DNA of 64,000 nt, from NCBI GenBank assembly GCA_043228905.1, contig JBHGNT010000010.1, positions 18,104,001 through 18,168,000 of the forward strand, written 5' to 3'. Each line of letters begins with the position of its first letter. The first letter of the stretch is position 1. This DNA comes from Azolla caroliniana. Its lineage: Eukaryota; Polypodiophyta. Shown one piece after another: positions 1-13,230 of this stretch. The notes beneath the pieces are model-generated. The model was not told the origin of the DNA, ran no database searches, and saw nothing but the letters and a program-made list of their open reading frames with translations. Position numbers and translations under genes: made by a program.

Positions 1-43
1 GGGTTCTCAATTATTATTGAAATTTGAACCTAAAATCTGTAGG

Positions 44-3000
44 ATGTCATATAAAGTCTCTGATGAGGATGTGGAATTAATGAGATGTGTACTTGGCTCG
101 GGACCATCTGAAATGGATTTAATCCGAGCTCTCCATTTAGCAAAGAATGATGTCAACCTTGCTTTCAATGTACTTTTTGATACCATCGGATACAAGGGAA
201 CGGAGACTAATGTGAAACGAACGACGGCTGGGTCTGGAGCCCGTGTCCTCACAACATGTCACGAGCAAGTGCCATCTATTATTCAAAATTCCGACACTAC
301 CATCAAACGAGAACATATGCCCTCTTCTTTGATATCGGATCTTGATATGTTTACAAATGATCATGTAGAGAGCATAAAAGAAGAGGAAAACAGGGGATTT
401 TGTTTTCCTAATATGCACAATGTTAAGAAGGAACCTATGCCCTCTTCTTTTCCATTGAATCTCAATGCAAGTCATTCAAAAGCAGTTAAAGAAGAACCAA
501 ACAGGGGAGTTCTCAATCACACATCTCTAAAGGAGGCAGAGGAGGAAAGCAATCACTCAACCCAAAGATTGGAGAATGGAAAGGTTTCTTGTGGATGGAA
601 AGAGAGTATGGATGTAACTTCCAAAACTTCTGTTCTAGAGATAAATGCAGGAACTTATGATGATGTGTTTGAGTACCACTATGACAAGGATTTCAACAGC
701 CACAGATGGCTTTTTCTCGGTGAAACTGAGGTATTGGGCTACTCTACGAGCAAAGGTGCAAAGCTTAAACAAGGGGATAAACTCACACTTTCATTCCCAA
801 AACAACCTGATTATAGCCGGCAAATGTCTAGTGTTTGGAACCGAGGGAAGGGTGTTATTGCAGCTCAGCAGATTGTGAGGTTTGGTACAAATGAAGCAGG
901 CGATGTATGTATTATGCATCTTCATTATGTGTGATTTCTCATGTATACAGGGCTCCTTCAGGACTTAAAATGTTGCTGTTTTATAAACTTGATAGATTGG
1001 TCGTTTGCCTGGGGAATGGGCAAAATGCTTGATTCCGTTAACATTGGGTGGGAAAGTGAAGGTTGAAGGTGTATGCAGAGCTGCACCAGAAGTCCTAACC
1101 ACCATGGATACTGTTATATTAATAATTAGGTAAGTTTTAGTGTCCAAGCTAATAAGTCCTTTGTGCGGAAGTTTTGCACTTGTAAAAGAATTCTCGTTGT
1201 GGATTTTTACATTTCATTTCTTTTAGTAAATTTTCTCTACAGACTTTTGCGTATTTTTTTCATAAGATTTCTCTGTGAGTGTTTTGCATTTTCTTTCACA
1301 TTTTTTATAAGATTCCTTTGTGGAACTTTTGCATTTTCTTTGTGCTTTAATATAAGACTTACGTGTGGAGGTTTTGCATTTTCTGTAACTTTTATTTGTA
1401 AGTTTTTATTGTGGAAGTTTTGCATTTTCTTCAACTTTTTATTGATTAGATTTCTTTATGAAATTTACATTTTTTTTCTTTTTCTTTTTGTATAAGATTT
1501 TCTTGATAGGAGTTATGCATTTTCTTTGTGGAAGTTTTGCATTCTCTTTTTGCTTTTGTATTAAGTTTTCTTTGTCAAAATGTGACATTCTTTTGGTTAT
1601 TTAATAAGATTTTACAGGCTATTTGTTTGTGTTTGCTTTTTTCTATTTTTGAGTCGTGTTTTTATGTATTTTACAGGCTATTTGTTTCTACTGCCATGTT
1701 TACTAAGCAAACTGAAATGCTCACTAATCTGCCCACTTCAATGTTGGATGAAACTGTTCATCCATTGCCATCGCTTTTCCGTTTACTTGGTAAAGTTCCC
1801 TTCAAGAAGGTATACATTATCCTCATTAAATAGCATTATCTTGGTAAGCTTGTGAGGAAGTTTCAACTTCATGCTCTTTTTGTTTTTGTTATAACAGGCC
1901 GAGTTTACTCCGGATGATTTATTGGCCAGAAAACGTTGCTTGGGATCTGAGGCATGTTGAAGTCACTTGGCATTAAATATCCATTTGCATTTAACTCATT
2001 GACCATTAACAGAACAAAGTAATATATATACAGGATACAATCATCCCAGTTGAAAAGCGAAGAAAACTTTCTTCAAATGAGAAGAGTGATGCAACTGATC
2101 AAGCAGAGGAAGATCTCACTGATTCTGACATCAATGGCTTAGTTGGAAGTACAGAAAGCAATGATCTCCAGGTATGGTATGCATATGCATATACAATTTT
2201 TTGTAACACATTATATTACTGGTGGAAAATCTGATCCATCCCCATAAAGGCTTGAGAGGCTGAGGTATGCAGCCAAAAATGCCCCCCAAAACCTCCACAA
2301 ACAAATGCTAGTTGGAAATAATGAGTAATTTTCTGTAATAAGGTGTACAGCTACACACATAGACACATGCATAAAGGAATGCAGACAGACAGCATATATA
2401 TATCCATGTCTATATGCATATCTGCACACATACATTTGCATATATCTATATAGGTACAGGTGTACTGTACATATAAATATACGTAGACATGTAAATATAG
2501 AGAGAATGACTTGAATGCAGGAAATGGAATCACCTAATGACTTGCTTTGTAAACTGAGGCCATACCAAAAGCAAGCTCTCTATTGGATGTCAAAATTGGA
2601 GGCAGGACACTTGGATGAGGAGGCATCTAAAACCCTCCATCCATGCTGGGATGCATATTATCTTTCTGACAAGTAAGCCATACTGGTACATATAAATAAG
2701 GAAAAACTCTGAAATACCGCGTGTTTTCCTTAATTTCCCGGAATGCCCATAATTTTTCTTTATTTTCCCAAATGTACTTGGTGAATCCTTTATAGAGAGA
2801 AAAAAGGGATAAATTGAACTTATAACTTCTCAAATAGCAGATGTCGGGCATTTCGGTAAATAAAGGAAAATTCTAGAATATATAGGCGCTTCTCAATATC
2901 AATAATGGATGTGTATTGTGAATTCTTGAGTTTTGCAACTTTTTTATTTTGTTTTGTATGAGCATTGTAGGCGAAAGACTGCAGTTTATGTGAATGTCTT

Positions 3001-6000
3001 TTCTGGAGAGGCTACCATGGATTTCCCAAGTGCTTTGAAGCTCAGTAGGGGAGGGGTATGCTCATTATTTTATGCATAAATGTGACTACTACTATTGTCT
3101 TTTAATAATAATGTTATATTTGTGTGTTTGTATTCTTATGATCTGGGTCTATGGAAAGATTTTGGCAGATGCAATGGGGCTTGGCAAGACAGTGATGACA
3201 ATTGCATTGCTACTAGCAAACCCTGGGAGAGGTGGTTCAGTTACACAAGAACCACAAGAGAAGTGTATACGAAAGAATAGATATTCAATCGAAGCCAGAA
3301 ATACACAGAATAGGGGAGAAGGCACATTGATAGTTTGTCCTATGACTCTGTTAGGGCAGTGGAAAGTATGTATACATATACTCACCTCACCTACTAATAC
3401 TATTTTAACACTGCCCTTTTATTGCACTAATATCTGATTGCATTCTTTTTACACAGACGGAAATTGAAACCCATAGCAAAGAAGGAACATTATCCGTCTA
3501 TTCGCATTATGGCACAGGGAGGACAAATGATGCCAGGGTTCTCCTCCAACATGATGTTGTGATAACCACATATGGCGTTTTATCTTCAGATTATCAGAGT
3601 GTAACAGCTTTCTTTTTAGTTCTGTTTTCCATATAGATAAAACATATACATACCATGATCATGGGCTTCAAGTTTTAATGTCACAGGCTATTCTGGCCTC
3701 TTCTGCGAAGATATTTCTATAAGCATTTTTTTTCTTTTGTTCATTAAGTGACATGCTGCTTGTTTGGTCAGGATGATGGTTGTCTTCGGAAAATCCAATG
3801 GCATCGAGTAGTCCTAGATGAAGCACATACCATCAAATCAAGCAAGTGCCAATCTGCTCAAGCTGCTTTCAACTTATCAGCTGACTGTAGATGGTGCCTT
3901 ACAGGAACACCAATTCAGGTAAAAGTCACAACTATTTGCAGTCTATCTTTTTTATTTAAATTTTTTCATGATGAACCTGCACTAAAAAGGAAACTTTTTT
4001 TTTCTCAAGAATAAATTGGAGGATGCTTTTAGCTTGCTACATTTTCTTCGCGTTGAGCCATGGTGCAACTGGGGCTGGTAGGGGAGTCATTTTTTGACAG
4101 CATTTTTTAAAAGATAATGAAGATTGTAATAAGCTTCTAATGATTAAGAGCTCAAAAATATTTTTGGTACTTTGAGCAAGGGGTGCTCCTGACAGTTTGG
4201 TTTTGTCAATTTTATGGTCGAATTGGAGTTCATGTGATATTCAATGTTAGTTTCTTTAGTTTGATATGATCATATATTGTAATTACAACCTAGTTAAATT
4301 TTATAGAGAAAAGTTTGTGTCTGTGTGTTCTGCATTATTATCTCAGTGCTATACATTTTTTAATTTTGAACTAGTTACTTGCATACTGTAGTCATATCAT
4401 GCACCTTATTCCATCATCGTGATGTTTGAACAAAATGGGTTCTCTTTTTTGCAAACAAACTCCCTTCCCTTGAATATTGACAGGTGGTACAAGCTTATTC
4501 AAAAGCCATTTGATGATGGCGATGAACGTGGATTAATGCTGTTGAAAGCCATTTTGAGACCCTTGATGTTGAGAAGAACCAAGGACAGCACTGATAAGGA
4601 TGGGAGGTGAGGAGTGACTCCAATGTTTGTTTCCATAGTAGTTCTGGATTCTTATTCTGACCTCGTGTTCTGCTGTCCAAAGGGCAATTTTAGTGCTCCC
4701 TCCAGCCGAAGCTGAGGTGATTGTATGTGAATTTTCAGAGGCTGAACGTGATTTTTATGATGCATTGTACAAGAAATCAAAGGTAACATAAATAGGGTTA
4801 TATGGAATGGAATGTATCAGTCTTGCCAACCAGGTCTAATGATGCATTGGGTTGATGTCTGCAGATCAAATTTGATCAGTTTGTTGAACAGGGCAAAGTC
4901 CTTCATAACTATGCTTCTATTTTAGAGCTACTTTTGAGAATGAGGCAATGCTGTGACCATCCATATCTTGTTCTGAGGTAGCATATTCTGCGTATTTTTT
5001 AATCCATGCCATTCACAACCAACTGTAACCTTAAACATATTTTTCCTCACCACTTGATGAAGTTCAAAGGATTATGTGTGCAAGAGTCAAAGTATTGTTC
5101 AGCAGATGAGTTTCACTATGCAATGGATAGTTAGGGCAAACCATGAAGTAAAGGTAGCACAAAGTAGAGAGAACAAAAACATGGTGACCATGAAGATAAT
5201 GCCTTTTTATAATAGGTGCCACCAGCTTAAACCTAGCTAACCATAGTTAGGCACGATGATGGTTTTGTTACACCTTGAGTTCCAGCATTAAAGAAGAGTT
5301 CCATGAAATTCAGCTCACTTTTCTTTATCATGCTACAGCCGTGGTGATACTGAAGAGTTCTCGGACCTCAACAAATTGGCTAAGAGGTTTTTGGATGGTA
5401 GTTCTTACAATACCAGCAAGAGTGCTTTATCCGAAACTTATGTTCAAGAAGTGGTGGAGGATCTGCGAAAGGGCAACAAAGCTGAGTGTCCAATATGTCT
5501 TGAAGTAGCGGAAGATGCAATACTAACTCCTTGTGCCCATTGCATGTGCCGAGAGTGTCTCTTAGCAAGCTGGAGCTCTGGTTCAGGTGGCCCATGTCCA
5601 ATATGCAGGTTAAATCATCACTATACCATTTTATTGCTGATTCAATATGCTGATATCATCCTGATGATTTTTGAAGAACCTTCCAAACCCCTTCATTTAT
5701 AATGATATTATTTGAAGTTTTTGTTATCATTGTGATATTGTCTTAAAGTTCTCAAGATACAATGATGTGATCCTATAGTTTCCACATGGTGATATCATCT
5801 TTAAGTTTTCGAATTCATAGTGGAATCATCTTGAAATTTTTAGGATATTGATACCACCTCGAGTATTTAAAGGACAACGCACTAACACTTCATTTCTTTG
5901 TCATTATATGCATACACAGGCAGCGTATGACAAGGCATGATATTTTGACAGCACCTTCTGAAAGTAGGTTTAGGGTTGATGTAGAGAAGAACTGGACCGA

Positions 6001-8415
6001 GTCATCAAAAGTTACAGCCTTAATGCGTGAGCTTGAAACGCTTCGGAAAACAGAGGCAAAGAGTATAGTGTTTAGTCAGTGGACGTCATTCCTGGATCTG
6101 CTTCAGATACCTTTAAACAGGTCAAATGCAAGCAGTTGTGTTGGTAATTATGTTTTACATTAGATGTGTAGAGATTTCATATTTTTTGTATTTTTCTTAA
6201 GCAGACGAAATTTCATGTATGTTCGGCTTGATGGAACACTAAGTCAAGCTCAAAGAGAGAAGGTCATCAAGGAGTTCAGCACTAACCCTAAGATATTGGT
6301 ATTTTCTGTAAAGAGTTGGATTATTGTTGACTTTGAGAATATTTAGAAGAATACTTCTAACTTTTTGCAAAATCACCAGAATACTCTAAATACATATGGG
6401 TATTATGGTCATTTCGAAAAACCGAAGGATGTTTTGGGTGTTTCCTTTATTTTTAACATTTAAAAGAGAAAATAGGGAAAACACCGAAACATCCGTAGGA
6501 TTTCCCTGTTTTGGTATCTGAGAAACAAATAGTCTATATGAATAGCAGTAACATTTTTAAAAAGTGGGATTGTAGGTAATGTTGATCTCGTTGAAAGCTG
6601 GAGGTGTAGGCATCAATTTAACTGCAGCATCAAATGCATTCCTCCTGGTATAGGTCATTCATTCCTTGGCATATTCATTAGTGTTTTTCTATGGCTCGGT
6701 AGAAATCATGATTATGAGGGTTATGTTCTAAGACCCATCCTTAAACATGTGAGTTAACATACAAGTATTGTGCTATGCATGTATAATCTCAATTGCTTGC
6801 TATAAAATAACACAAACCTCAAGCTTGCTTAAAATTCTTATTTTGTGCTTATATATATGTATACGTGTTTATGCACATATATAAGTTTTTTTGCGAGCCT
6901 TTCTATGTAGTGTAATACAAGAGAATTATGCTCCCAAACTTGCACTTAAAATTTGAAAATTCTTTGTTTTTGTGGTTGTGAAGGACCCTTGGTGGAACCC
7001 TGCAGTAGAAGAACAGGCTATAATGAGGATTCACAGGATTGGCCAGACCAAGAAAGTATCTATTAAAAGATTCATAACAAAGGTAGAGTTGAAAAGTGTC
7101 CGTGGAGGGATTAAATTAAAATACATAACGAAGGTTGTTAAAACTATCAAGTAAGAGGCTTTTCATAAGACCAAATTATTAAGAGATTCATAAGAGAGGT
7201 AGAGTTGAAAGTGTCCACTAATAAATTCATAAACAAAGTTAGTTATAATTGTGTATTCAAGTTTCAAGAGATTCATAAGAGAGAGAGTTAAATTGTCTAA
7301 TAAGAGATTTCATAACAAGATTAGTAGATACCACAGTCGGTGTTTCTTGGGATCTGCATCTTTCTATGGCCAGTTTATTTTGATCTATTTGAAGATCATG
7401 CTGCCTCATGTGTAGCTTACGTAGAAGAACTACGTATTTACATGAACTATAGGTGTAGCTGAGGCGTTTGACAGAGTAAAGCAAGCATTTACATTTGCCC
7501 CACTTTAGTCCATGTTGATCCTACCCATCATCATGAAAGCCAATGCAATTGATTTTGTACTTAGAAATGTCTTGTTGCAAACTCAAGATGATGATTGATA
7601 GCTGCATCTTGTCAACTTCCAATCACTGAAGTTTTAAGTCGTAGAAATCAATTAGGAGATCTATCGCAAAGAGGTTTTAGCAATTGTGGATTCTTGGAGG
7701 GGTTCTTCCCATGAAATCATTTTTTACAAGGATCACAAAAATCTCATATATTTTTAGAATAGTTAAGCTTTGAATTGACGACAAGCTTATTAGGCCTGGA
7801 GTATTTAATACATTTCAATTCCTGATCATGTATACCTTTCCTAAGAACACAACAAAGAAAAGTCGACACAATCTCGATACCCCTATAGACCACCTCATCT
7901 AGGAGCTTACTTTTGAGGAATAAAAACAAGTCTAGCTTGCTAACGCCTTTCGGAGCACCCACAGATTTGAGCATTCTTGATTTCAATCATATAGATATTT
8001 GTATGATGGCTTTACCCAAGAGTTAAAATGTTTGTGAAGAGCCCTGTACAAAGGTAATTAAAAGGTGTCATCCAAGACATCTTGAAAAGAGAGTTAAAAT
8101 GATCCATTCCATAGTGATTGAAACTGGCCATGGAATGGTAAAAGATAGTTAAAACTGTCCATTTTATAGTTAAAGGTGGCTAGAAACTGTCCATTTTAAT
8201 GTAAAGTTAAAGTTATGTCTATGCCTTTGATCTAGTATGCGTGTTTCATTGTGATAATAGAGCTTTTTATCATAATCATTGTTTTTGGGCAGGATTCTGT
8301 GGAGGAAAGGATGCAACAGGTTCAAGCAAGAAAGCAACGTATGATTGCAGGGGCTCTAACAGATCAAGAGATCAGATCAGCAAGGATAGAAGAACTGAAG
8401 ATGTTGTTTAGATAA
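44..8415 (+). CDS. RAD5A: RAD5A-like SNF2 ATPase / RING E3 ligase, complete 20-exon gene
   Basis: Exons (from splice signals and phase): 44-904, 996-1129, 1677-1809, 1898-1951, 2034-2171, 2521-2672, 2971-3055, 3159-3365, 3457-3600, 3772-3918, 4010-4077, 4484-4606, 4683-4782, 4865-4977, 5339-5608, 5920-6120, 6205-6298, 6576-6647, 6984-7082, 8293-8415. They join without a stop into 1105 aa; Arabidopsis RAD5A is about 1030. The ATG at 44 gives the N-terminus typical of the family. Seen: UBA-like N-terminus (about 1-50), HIRAN (about 200-330), Walker A DAMGLGKT (523-530), DEAH (652-655), C3HC4 RING starting CPIC (870-873), and the C-lobe motif [10 protein letters not shown] in exon 19. Family role (known): nuclear DNA translocase and PCNA polyubiquitin ligase in template switching and fork reversal. 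Intron 4 appears to be GC-AG (donor at 1952); intron 19 is about 1.2 kb and holds TE debris. No lesion was found, so the gene is probably functional. The promoter lies outside the window. Confidence 0.93.
1190..1575 (+). repeat. Degenerate tandem repeat in RAD5A intron 2
   Basis: Intron 2 contains about seven diverged copies of a T-rich unit of roughly 55-60 bp. Each unit holds a core like GTGGAAGTTTTGCATTTTCTT followed by a TATAAGATTT-like stretch. The array ends before the acceptor at 1675-1676. A motif TTTTACAGGCTATTTGTTT occurs near 1611 and again at the true acceptor, giving a decoy 3' splice site. Confidence 0.75.
2700..2885. repeat. MITE-like hairpin insertion in RAD5A intron 6
   Basis: Segments around 2745-2775 and 2843-2880 are imperfect inverted copies of each other (AATTTTTCTTTATTTTCCC against ATAAAGGAAAATTC on the right). 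This would let the intron segment fold into a hairpin. No clear target duplication was found, so assignment to a MITE family is inference. Confidence 0.4.
6400..6510. repeat. MITE-like hairpin in RAD5A intron 17
   Basis: The left arm near 6427-6446 (GGATGTTTTGGGTGTTTCC) is matched by an inverted right arm near 6471-6494 (GGAAAACACCGAAACATCC), with about 30 bp of AT-rich loop. The intron keeps normal donor and acceptor sites at 6299 and 6574-6575. Confidence 0.5.
7065..7325 (+). repeat. Tandem repeats copying the exon 19 / intron 19 junction
   Basis: The last bases of exon 19 plus its donor (ATTCATAACAAAG then GTAGAGTTGAAA, ending at 7082) recur in degenerate form within the first 250 bp of intron 19. 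The clearest copy is near 7186-7216 (ATTCATAAGAGAG then GTAGAGTTGAAAGTGTCC); weaker copies follow near 7225, 7268 and 7305. The array creates potential alternative 5' splice sites. Confidence 0.7.
7455..7765 (+). pseudogene. Dead Ty3/gypsy RT-RNase H fragment inside RAD5A intron 19
   Basis: Shifting + frames across this stretch give pieces of the RT/RNase H junction of Ty3/gypsy pol: [17 protein letters not shown] near 7480, then [20 protein letters not shown] near 7650, then [11 protein letters not shown] ending near 7757. These match the usual order (AFT.APIL.HFDP, EINYEI.DKELLAIV, TDHKNLEYF). Several stops and frameshifts are present and no LTR was seen, so it is an old fragment embedded in the longest intron. 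Confidence 0.75.
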
Positions 8416-11400
8416 GGTTTCTTTCTTTAAAATTGGAGAGTGATTGGTCACCAAATATGTGTTTCTTTCCTCTTGAGAAATAGTGTTGTCAACGTATGGA
8501 AAGCTCTGCTGGACCCTAGATCCTAAACCATCAACCACAAGCCATAAATTCTAAATCCTAATGCTAAATACACAAACATATGGATAGCTCAGTAACCCTA
8601 AACCCTATGGCTGAACCCTAAACACTCAATCTGTATATAGAGACTGTAAGCAGAAAATGTGTGTATACACACACACACACATGCTCTGCTCACTCCATCG
8701 TTTCAATTTTTGTTCACATTTTTTCTTCTTACAGCAAACTCATTACCAACATCACCCCTAACTTGTGACTCATAAAAGCATGAATATCACTTTTTTGTTT
8801 ACCTGTTATCTGTTGTATTGGCCAACAGAAGGTTTTTCGGTGGAATATATACATATATATACATGACCAGTTCTTTTGACACATTATCAAGATTGATGAT
8901 TGGATAGATATTGGGGCTGCAAAATTCTCACAATGAAATGTCTTTTTAAGTGATTATTTTCATATGTACATAAGTATGCATGGTTTATTTTCAAATTTGG
9001 GAAATACAGATTTTCAGTCTTTTTGGGAGATTGAAATGTCACTAAATGTGTGGACCGACTGTATATGTGATCTTTTATGTAAAAGAGCATTTGTAATTGA
9101 AGGGTTTAGTAGTGCCTTAGTATTGTAGAATGAAGATGAACATACTGAAATGTCACTAAGTGTCTGGACTGACTGTATATGTGATCTTTTATGTAAATGA
9201 GACTTTGTAAGTTAAGGGTTTAGTAGTGCCTTGGTATTGTAGGATGAAGATGAACATACATGTCTGATGTGTTTGAAGTATATGCTGTACATATCTGAGA
9301 TATGCATATATGAGGACCTATTGTGCAGTATAGTGAATTTACATTTGGTGTGTTTGTTTTTTGTGTGACATTCGTTTCGTTACTCATGTTTTGAATTTCA
9401 AAGTATCACATTTCCATGTCTCAAGTAGTTTGACTCTTTCACAGTTGTCTTTAAGTTCTGTATCATGTGAAATTTGATATTGCTGGATACCACGACTATG
9501 ACATCAAGCTCAAATTGGAAACATAAGCCTGCATTTGTGTTGAATAGAGATATATCTGCATGCATTGCTTGATGTTTCCTCGTATTTCTCTACATTAAGA
9601 ATATGTACGGATATATATGAGGAACATTTTTTAAGTAAATTTTGAATTAACAAATTTGACTAACTTAACATTGCTATGATTCAAAATTTAGAGTCCATTT
9701 GTTCCATACATTGAAGCCAAACTTGATCTGTCACGCTATCATTACATTTCTCACAATATGTATCCATCAAGCATGGAGCATATATCTTGAGAATTAGGCA
9801 TCTTGATTCTTAGATATATAAGTGCATACATGTAACATCAGCTTGACATGTTGATTTTATGCATGCAAAATAACTTGATGCTTTAATGGTTTACCCCAAT
9901 CAACCTTCCATGATATATATATATGGTTAGTCGGATTGGCTGAATCAAAGTCCAAAAACATGCATCCATGAACACTTTTGATCAAGTCCAGATTAGCAAT
10001 GAGCATAGATAGCTAACATTCATCAACGTGATGGCTTCCCTAGTTCACGACTGCTTCCAATCTTTCAGATGGGTTTGTCTTCTGCCTCCCTTGACAAAGG
10101 TTTTTGTCCCTCAAAAGAATTGATCATACACGTCTTACTACTATTCTTGTTCTGTTTACCACCCTCTACATAAGTTCCACAGGATTTCTCCTTGACCTTC
10201 CACTTATCATACTAGCCTTTACCTTTTTTGTCTCACCCTTCCTCTTGATGTATCTTCAGAAAAACTTAGATTATAACAAGATTCTAATTGCTTGCAACTA
10301 AATCATCATGCTAGAAATGCACACTTTTAGGTACCCAGCATGTTTCTGCATTAGACTTAGTTTTTTGGCCTCATCTTCGATTGTTGCTTCTGTTTGATAT
10401 TAAAGATCCCACTAAACATTAAAACTTTAGATTTCACCTTTAAATCTTCATGATTAGACCATATTGATAGTAGCTGTAGCATTCAAAGAGGGGGCAAAAC
10501 CCCTTCAAGTGCATCTAACAGAAGGTTTATTTAATCTCATTGTCAAAGAGCCAGTAGCCTAACATTTTTGTGATTATAACATATACCCTACTGCAGTATG
10601 AAGTGCCCACACTCATAAATAGAAACAGGAATCCCTTTGTCCGAGAGCCGTAATAAAGAACTTGTCTTTGTAATCAGATCATCTCAGTTGTAATGCACTA
10701 TGAATGCCCAAAATATGTATATAAAAGGAAGAGATACACACCTTTCATGGTGTCTTGAGAAAGAAAGAGATCACTCCTCTCTTTCGCTGGGACATGATCT
10801 GCTTCATTTTGCAGACAAAATCGACATGCGACCCTTTTTTAGTACCTAGATTTATTTTCATAAATTCTTCACAAAATATAATATTAGATATAGCAAAGCT
10901 GGCTTCTTAAACCCACATAAGAATGCCGTCCATACCAGGCCATTGCTATATACACTCTCACCATTTCAATATTTTAACCACTGTTGAATTTAGGCTTAGA
11001 CAGGAGTGAGGCATCAATCAGAAACCATAGTTAATCATGTCTAAGGTGGTGTTCATTTCATGTTTTTTTTGTGTACCTGTGAAAGGCCCTCAAAAAAAAT
11101 GAGAATTATGTGTGAAAAACTCTTTACTTTTAGAGCAAAAACTGTTTTTCCTTCTTTTTCTGTATCTTTAAAAAACTTGCTCTCTAAGAGAAAACATTTG
11201 ATACGACAGTCTTTGATATCAAAGAAAATCTCATATAGATAAACATCTTCCAAAATCTTTACAAGAACGCAAAAGCATCACGATTCCAAAATTGGGGCTT
11301 TTCTTTTGTTTTTATATATATATAAAGACCAATGTGGCCTGTTTTTCTTTGTTCTTTCTTCAAGCAAATTGCTCTCAGAGTTATATCAAAACCACCAAAG

Positions 11401-11887
11401 GAAATCTGCCTGTACTTTGCACATGCAGAACAGAGGATTAATGTATATATATGTATAGCTATATTGGGATCTTTGCATTGTTTGTTCGTTCGATCAATTG
11501 ATCTCTAGAATAACCTCATGCCGCCACCCAACTGATTAATTGAAACAAGAGAACAGAGATACGATATGCCTAGATATGGGAATTGAGAGCTTAGCTTAAA
11601 GAAAGCTTTACAAAATTACAAAGGAAGCATGACAAAACAGTGAACTTTCCTCCGTTCATCAGAAGCCAAAAACAATACACAGACAGAGTTGGGTCTCCAC
11701 TCTTTGAATCCGACTTTTGAAATCATTTTTGACTCCGCTCTTTTAGGCATTATGAGTCCGAATCTGACTCCGCACTTTCCATATGCTTGAGGCCTCTTGC
11801 TTTCTGCGACCAATACACAAATAAGTTTCCCATGTATTCTAAGAAGTGCACACCCATCATAGAATTGTGATTGAATCAATCGACCTC
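8416..11887. other. Intergenic region between convergent genes
   Basis: This holds the presumed 3' UTR of RAD5A, then AT-rich DNA. Short ORFs here (for example 10104-10301, leucine and phenylalanine rich, TTG start) lack family features. Apart from the tandem duplication at 9032-9259 and scattered TA/CA microsatellites, I see no gene or complete mobile element. Confidence 0.6.
9032..9259. repeat. Two-copy 114-bp tandem duplication
   Basis: The segment starting TGAAATGTCACTAAATGTG at 9032 is repeated starting at 9146, ending with ATGAAGATGAACATAC in both copies. There are only about ten differences, so this is a fairly recent simple duplication about 0.6 kb downstream of the RAD5A stop. Confidence 0.9.
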
Positions 11888-13143
11888 TTATACCTTTTTC
11901 GTGCATTTCTTCTCTCTTACATCATAACGACCCCGAGAAAGGTCACTAAGCCAGTATCCAGGTGTACAGTACTGCAAAATGGAAGATTTCCAAAAGCAGG
12001 CATGAGAAAACAAGTTGTTTAGTGAGCATATGACTGCACTCTTGCCAGCCCAACACAGAACGAAGCCACCCACATTTACACCAGTTACTTAAACATCGAT
12101 ATCATCAATCACTTAAAACAAGTACATGATTAATCGTTTTGCACATTATGATCAATCATTTTAATATGATTTAATCACTGAGATAAATTCCAAACAATCA
12201 GAAAGTCACCTACCTATGCATAACCAGTCATAATATATACATGTTCAGTAACTTATATATGCTTAACACTAGCTATACATTTAAATAACAGTCACATACA
12301 TATAGCGACACAACCAGTAAAATACCCTACAAATGCTTACAAATCATAACAAACACCCACATATATATAACCAATCACCCTACATATACATGCAATTGTT
12401 GCTGATGTATACATAATAATCACTAGTAACTTCCATATACACAATCAGTCACATATGCAAATCAAACATTTGCATATACATAATCATTCACATGTACAAA
12501 GTCAATCACTTGCATACACACAATCACATGGTATCACTCGATCACTTACATATGCAGAATTGATGCCTTTACATCCACATAATCAGTCACATTAGCAAAG
12601 TCAATCACTTGCAAACACACACACACACACACACTATCACTTTATCACTTGCGTATATAGAATTGATGCATTTACATCGACATACACAATCATTCATCAC
12701 TTACATGGAGAGCTTTCTCAACAACTTTCGGCCGCTTCTTGGGGCGTTGGGGAAGCTTTGATGTGCCTTTCATGACAAGAAAGTCATCCTCTTTCTCTTT
12801 GCGGGTGAGACCAAGGATGATCCGAGGCCATTCCATGGCATGAACATCAACAAAAGGCTTAATCCGCTCGGGGGAAACGTCAGTACTTGGCGCAGCATAG
12901 CTATGGTGTCCATTTCCATTGCTATGGTGTACATTTCCAATGTTACGATGACCATTGGCATTGCTATGGTCGTGATCTTTATCTATGGCTGGGGCCTTGG
13001 GAGGGGTTTTCTCTTTGGAAGGAGGAGGTGGTGGTGCAGACCTCTCTCTGCGGAAGGTTATATGATCATTGTCCGAGGCCACAGCTGGAGCATCGCCAGC
13101 GAGGCGAGTGTAACCATTGGATGTCCTGCAGAAATGAAACCAT

Positions 13144-13230
<87 letters not shown>

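Noticed and set aside
10104-10301. 65-codon hydrophobic ORF that could be a small membrane protein
   Set aside because: TTG start, AT-rich intergenic context, no family motif or splice structure; likely chance.
11616-11906. Minus-strand 96-codon ORF as an extra DUF1639 exon
   Set aside because: It overlaps the end of exon 3 in another frame and lacks the Arg/Lys-rich DUF1639 tail; kept only as a remark on the uncertain C-terminus.
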